Source of the DNA: Bacillota bacterium
GTDB taxonomy: Bacteria > Bacillota > UBA4882 > UBA10575
Length of the DNA: 16,964 nt
Assembly (NCBI GenBank): GCA_003511465.1
Contig: DOID01000121.1
Span: 454 to 17,417, forward strand
Direction of reading: 5' to 3'
Below, in pieces: positions 14,980-16,964 of this stretch. The notes beneath the pieces are model-generated. The model did not search any database and was not told where the DNA came from. It worked only from the letters and a program-made list of their open reading frames with translations. The stretch's first letter is position 1; the number at the start of each line of letters is the position of its first letter. A program made the position numbers and the translations under genes.

Positions 14980-15969
14980 ATGGAAGTTAAGGAAATAGTA
15001 AAAGAGGGAAGTATTTCCGGGACCTATCTGGTTTTGGATAGTCAGTGGCGGGTAGCGCGGAACGGGAAACCTTTTGCGACCTTGCGGATCGGGGATCAAA
15101 CCGGCGAGATTGAGCTTAAGGTTTGGGACATCTCGGAGGATGCCTTTCGCCAATTACACAAAGGTCAAGTGCTTAAACTAGAAGCAGCGGCGAAGAATTA
15201 CAACGGCGCTTTACAACTGGAAGCCAGCGGCCGAGAGGAATTCTTCCGTATCTGCCAGGAGGGTCAGTATGATCCAGCTGCTTTTCTCCCGGGCGTTTCC
15301 GGGTCTGAACTAAAAGCTTTATGGCAAGTGGTGGATCAAACCAGGAGCGAATTAAAGCATCCGGCTTACCGGTTGCTCTTAGCTCATTTCTTCGAAACCG
15401 ACGAGTTTCGGCAGCGATTTAACTCTGCCCCTGGTGCCATGCGGATTCACCACGCGTACCGGGGCGGCCTCTTAGAGCATACCGCTATGGTGGTGACAAT
15501 CTGTCAAACTGCTGCCACCTCTTACCCCGAAGTTAACCGGGATCTGCTTTTGACTGGTGCTCTCTTGCATGATCTGGGTAAGCTTCAATCCTACAGTGGG
15601 GAGCTGGTGATTGAAGGAACGGACCAAGGAAAACTGATTGGTCATCTAATGTTAGGGGCCCAGATGGTGTCCGAGGCGATTCAAGCGATCCGGGCCACCC
15701 ACGGCGAAGAAGCCTTTCCCGCTGCGCTAGAAATGCCCCTGATGCACCTGATCCTTAGTCACCACGGGGAACTGGAGTGGGGATCCCCGATCCAACCGGC
15801 GCTCTTGGAAGCCTGTTTGCTTCACCATGCCGATCACATGGATGCGGAAGCGGCTAAGTTTCGGGAAGCAAGACGTAATCATCCGGGGCAAAGCGGAAAC
15901 TGGACCCCCTATAACAAGGCGCTGAAACGGTCCATCTATTTGCTGGACGCGGTTGGTGAAGAGCAGTAG
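14980..15969 (+). CDS. yhaM: 3'-to-5' exoribonuclease YhaM family (OB-fold plus HD domain)
   Basis: This is a 329-residue cytoplasmic protein. The first 95 residues form an OB-fold nucleic-acid binding domain (KPFATLRIGDQTGEIELKVWD), and residues about 135-310 form an HD phosphohydrolase domain. Metal-binding residues are visible: His157 and His158 in RIHHAYRGGLLEHT (ending at His167), the HD pair His197-Asp198 in LLHDLGK, His261-His262 in SHHGELEWG, and His282-His283-Ala-Asp285 in HHADHMD. YhaM is a Mn-dependent exoribonuclease found mainly in Firmicutes, degrading RNA and single-stranded DNA. Its length matches the family (about 315). It may share the lpt transcript (38-base gap), but no functional link to lipopolysaccharide is known. 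This gene supports a Firmicute origin. The start at 14980 follows a G-rich stretch (GGGGG near 14968-14972). Confidence 0.9.
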   Translation: MEVKEIVKEGSISGTYLVLDSQWRVARNGKPFATLRIGDQTGEIELKVWDISEDAFRQLHKGQVLKLEAAAKNYNGALQLEASGREEFFRICQEGQYDPAAFLPGVSGSELKALWQVVDQTRSELKHPAYRLLLAHFFETDEFRQRFNSAPGAMRIHHAYRGGLLEHTAMVVTICQTAATSYPEVNRDLLLTGALLHDLGKLQSYSGELVIEGTDQGKLIGHLMLGAQMVSEAIQAIRATHGEEAFPAALEMPLMHLILSHHGELEWGSPIQPALLEACLLHHADHMDAEAAKFREARRNHPGQSGNWTPYNKALKRSIYLLDAVGEEQ

Positions 15970-16044
15970 GGAAAACGGGAACAAGCAGAGATTAGCCCGG
16001 GGTTCCCCGGGCATGAAGCGAGAGGGGCGGAGGGAAAGCGAGCG
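15970..16044 (+). other. Short gap between yhaM and mtaB with a GC-rich palindrome
   Basis: This 75-base gap holds the perfect palindrome at 15995-16012 and the purine-rich mtaB ribosome site GGAGGG at 16029-16034, 10 bases before ATG 16045. No promoter stands out. Confidence 0.5.
15995..16012 (+). repeat. Perfect 18-base GC-rich palindrome (strong hairpin)
   Basis: GCCCGGGGTTCCCCGGGC reads the same on both strands apart from the central TT/AA; as RNA it forms a 7-bp GC stem around a GTTC loop. No T-run follows, so it is not a standard intrinsic terminator. It could be a transcript-end protector for yhaM, a pause site or a protein-binding site. Confidence 0.6.
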
Positions 16045-16964
16045 ATGGCAGTGAAGAAAATTGCCTTCCATACCTTAGGTTGTAAGGTTAATCAGTTTGA
16101 TACCGAGGGTTTGATGGTTGACTTTCGCGACCACGGTTACGAAGTGGTCGCTTTTAACGAACCAGCGGATATTTATATTATTAATACCTGTACCGTTACG
16201 AAAGTGGCGGAACGCAAAGCTGGACAACTGATCAGAAGAGTGAAACGGGACCATCCCAAAGCATTCCTGGTCGTGACCGGTTGTTATGCCCAGACCGGCG
16301 CTAAAGTGATCAGCGCTTATCCGGAGGTGGATTTGGTAGTCGGGGTGGCGGGACGCGGACGTCTGCGTCAGCTGCTGGAGGAAGCAGTACCGGAGCAAAA
16401 GAAGAACATGGTGCTTCCTTGGGTAAAGCAGCATGCCTTTGAGGTATATACGCCGGATTTTTCCGGACAAACCCGCGCTTTTTTGAAGATCGAAGATGGC
16501 TGCGAATCTTACTGTAGCTACTGCAAGATCCCCTTTGCCCGGGGACCGGTACGGAGCTTACCTCCGGAGCAGGTTTTGCAGGAGATTGAGCGGTTTCTAA
16601 GCTTAGGATATCGAGAAATTGTGCTGGTTGGGATTCATTTGGGTCATTACGGTAAAGATTTGGAGATTAACCTAGCTACGCTATTGGCCCAGATCGAGCA
16701 CCAGTGGCAAGGAGCGGGTCGGAAGTGGCGACTGCGTTTAGGCTCTATTGATCCCATTGATTTTACGCCGCAGCTGATGGAGGGATTATTCTCTTCGGCG
16801 ATCCTCTGTAATCAGCTGCATATTCCCCTGCAAAGCGGGAGCGGAAAAGTGCTCACGCTAATGAATCGGGGCTACTCCCCCGATGATTACGCCGGTTTAG
16901 CCTCCATGTTACGGAAAGGCCGCCCCGGCTTGGCTTTAACCACCGATTTAATGGTTGGCTTTCC
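16045..16964 (+). CDS. mtaB: tRNA threonylcarbamoyladenosine methylthiotransferase MtaB (3' truncated)
   Basis: This partial gene has 306 residues before the window ends; the family is about 430-450 long. The methylthiotransferase N-terminal domain shows its three cluster-binding Cys: Cys13 in HTLGCKVNQ, Cys49 in INTCTVT and Cys80 in VTGCYAQ. The radical SAM core begins at Cys153, Cys157 and Cys160 in CESYCSYCKIPFARGPVRS, the CxxxCxxC motif binding the second iron-sulfur cluster. LHIPLQSGSGKVL follows. The missing end should hold the TRAM RNA-binding domain. The enzyme adds a methylthio group to t6A at position 37 of tRNAs reading ANN codons. The LGCKVNQ and GCYAQ forms favour MtaB over MiaB. 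It begins 75 bases after yhaM and is probably unrelated to the envelope genes. Confidence 0.93.
   Translation, partial: MAVKKIAFHTLGCKVNQFDTEGLMVDFRDHGYEVVAFNEPADIYIINTCTVTKVAERKAGQLIRRVKRDHPKAFLVVTGCYAQTGAKVISAYPEVDLVVGVAGRGRLRQLLEEAVPEQKKNMVLPWVKQHAFEVYTPDFSGQTRAFLKIEDGCESYCSYCKIPFARGPVRSLPPEQVLQEIERFLSLGYREIVLVGIHLGHYGKDLEINLATLLAQIEHQWQGAGRKWRLRLGSIDPIDFTPQLMEGLFSSAILCNQLHIPLQSGSGKVLTLMNRGYSPDDYAGLASMLRKGRPGLALTTDLMVGF

Overview
The window reads as one continuous run of + strand genes for building an outer membrane. The order is: a partial unknown envelope protein, tamB, bamA, ompH (Skp-like), an unrecognised coiled-coil membrane protein, lpxD, an lptF/lptG-type permease, lptD, lptC, lptA, yhaM and a partial mtaB. 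No gene is supported on the - strand. I see no tRNA, rRNA, CRISPR array, insertion sequence or prophage gene.

Organism (inference): a diderm member of the Firmicutes, for example a Limnochordia-, Halanaerobiia- or Negativicutes-like lineage. The outer-membrane genes need a double-membrane cell. The strong AAGGAGG-type ribosome binding sites, the use of TTG and GTG starts, a YhaM exoribonuclease and an MtaB methylthiotransferase are typical of Gram-positive clades. The base composition is near 50% GC with no obvious island of different composition, except a more AT-rich gap at 10019-10307. The species cannot be named from this sequence.

Layout. 3-674: C-terminal part of an envelope protein, possibly of the SpoIVB/S55-peptidase-like type. 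803-5530: TamB. 5704-10018: bamA, ompH, a coiled-coil gene and lpxD. This keeps the proteobacterial order bamA-skp-lpxD, with one extra gene inserted. 10019-10307: a 289-base gap rich in inverted repeats, the best candidate here for something undescribed. 10308-14941: a tightly packed lipopolysaccharide-export block (permease, lptD, lptC, lptA) with 2-base spacing and overlaps of 14 and 4 bases. 14980 to the end: two RNA-related genes, yhaM and mtaB.

How the genes work together (family knowledge). BamA inserts beta-barrel proteins into the outer membrane, and OmpH/Skp escorts them across the periplasm. TamB is a long periplasm-spanning protein linked to barrel assembly and lipid transport. 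LpxD adds the N-linked acyl chain during lipid A synthesis. The LptF/G permease lifts lipopolysaccharide from the inner membrane, LptC and LptA form the periplasmic bridge, and LptD is the outer-membrane exit barrel. LptB, a second permease, LpxC, LpxA and FabZ are not in this window, so they must lie elsewhere if the pathways are complete.
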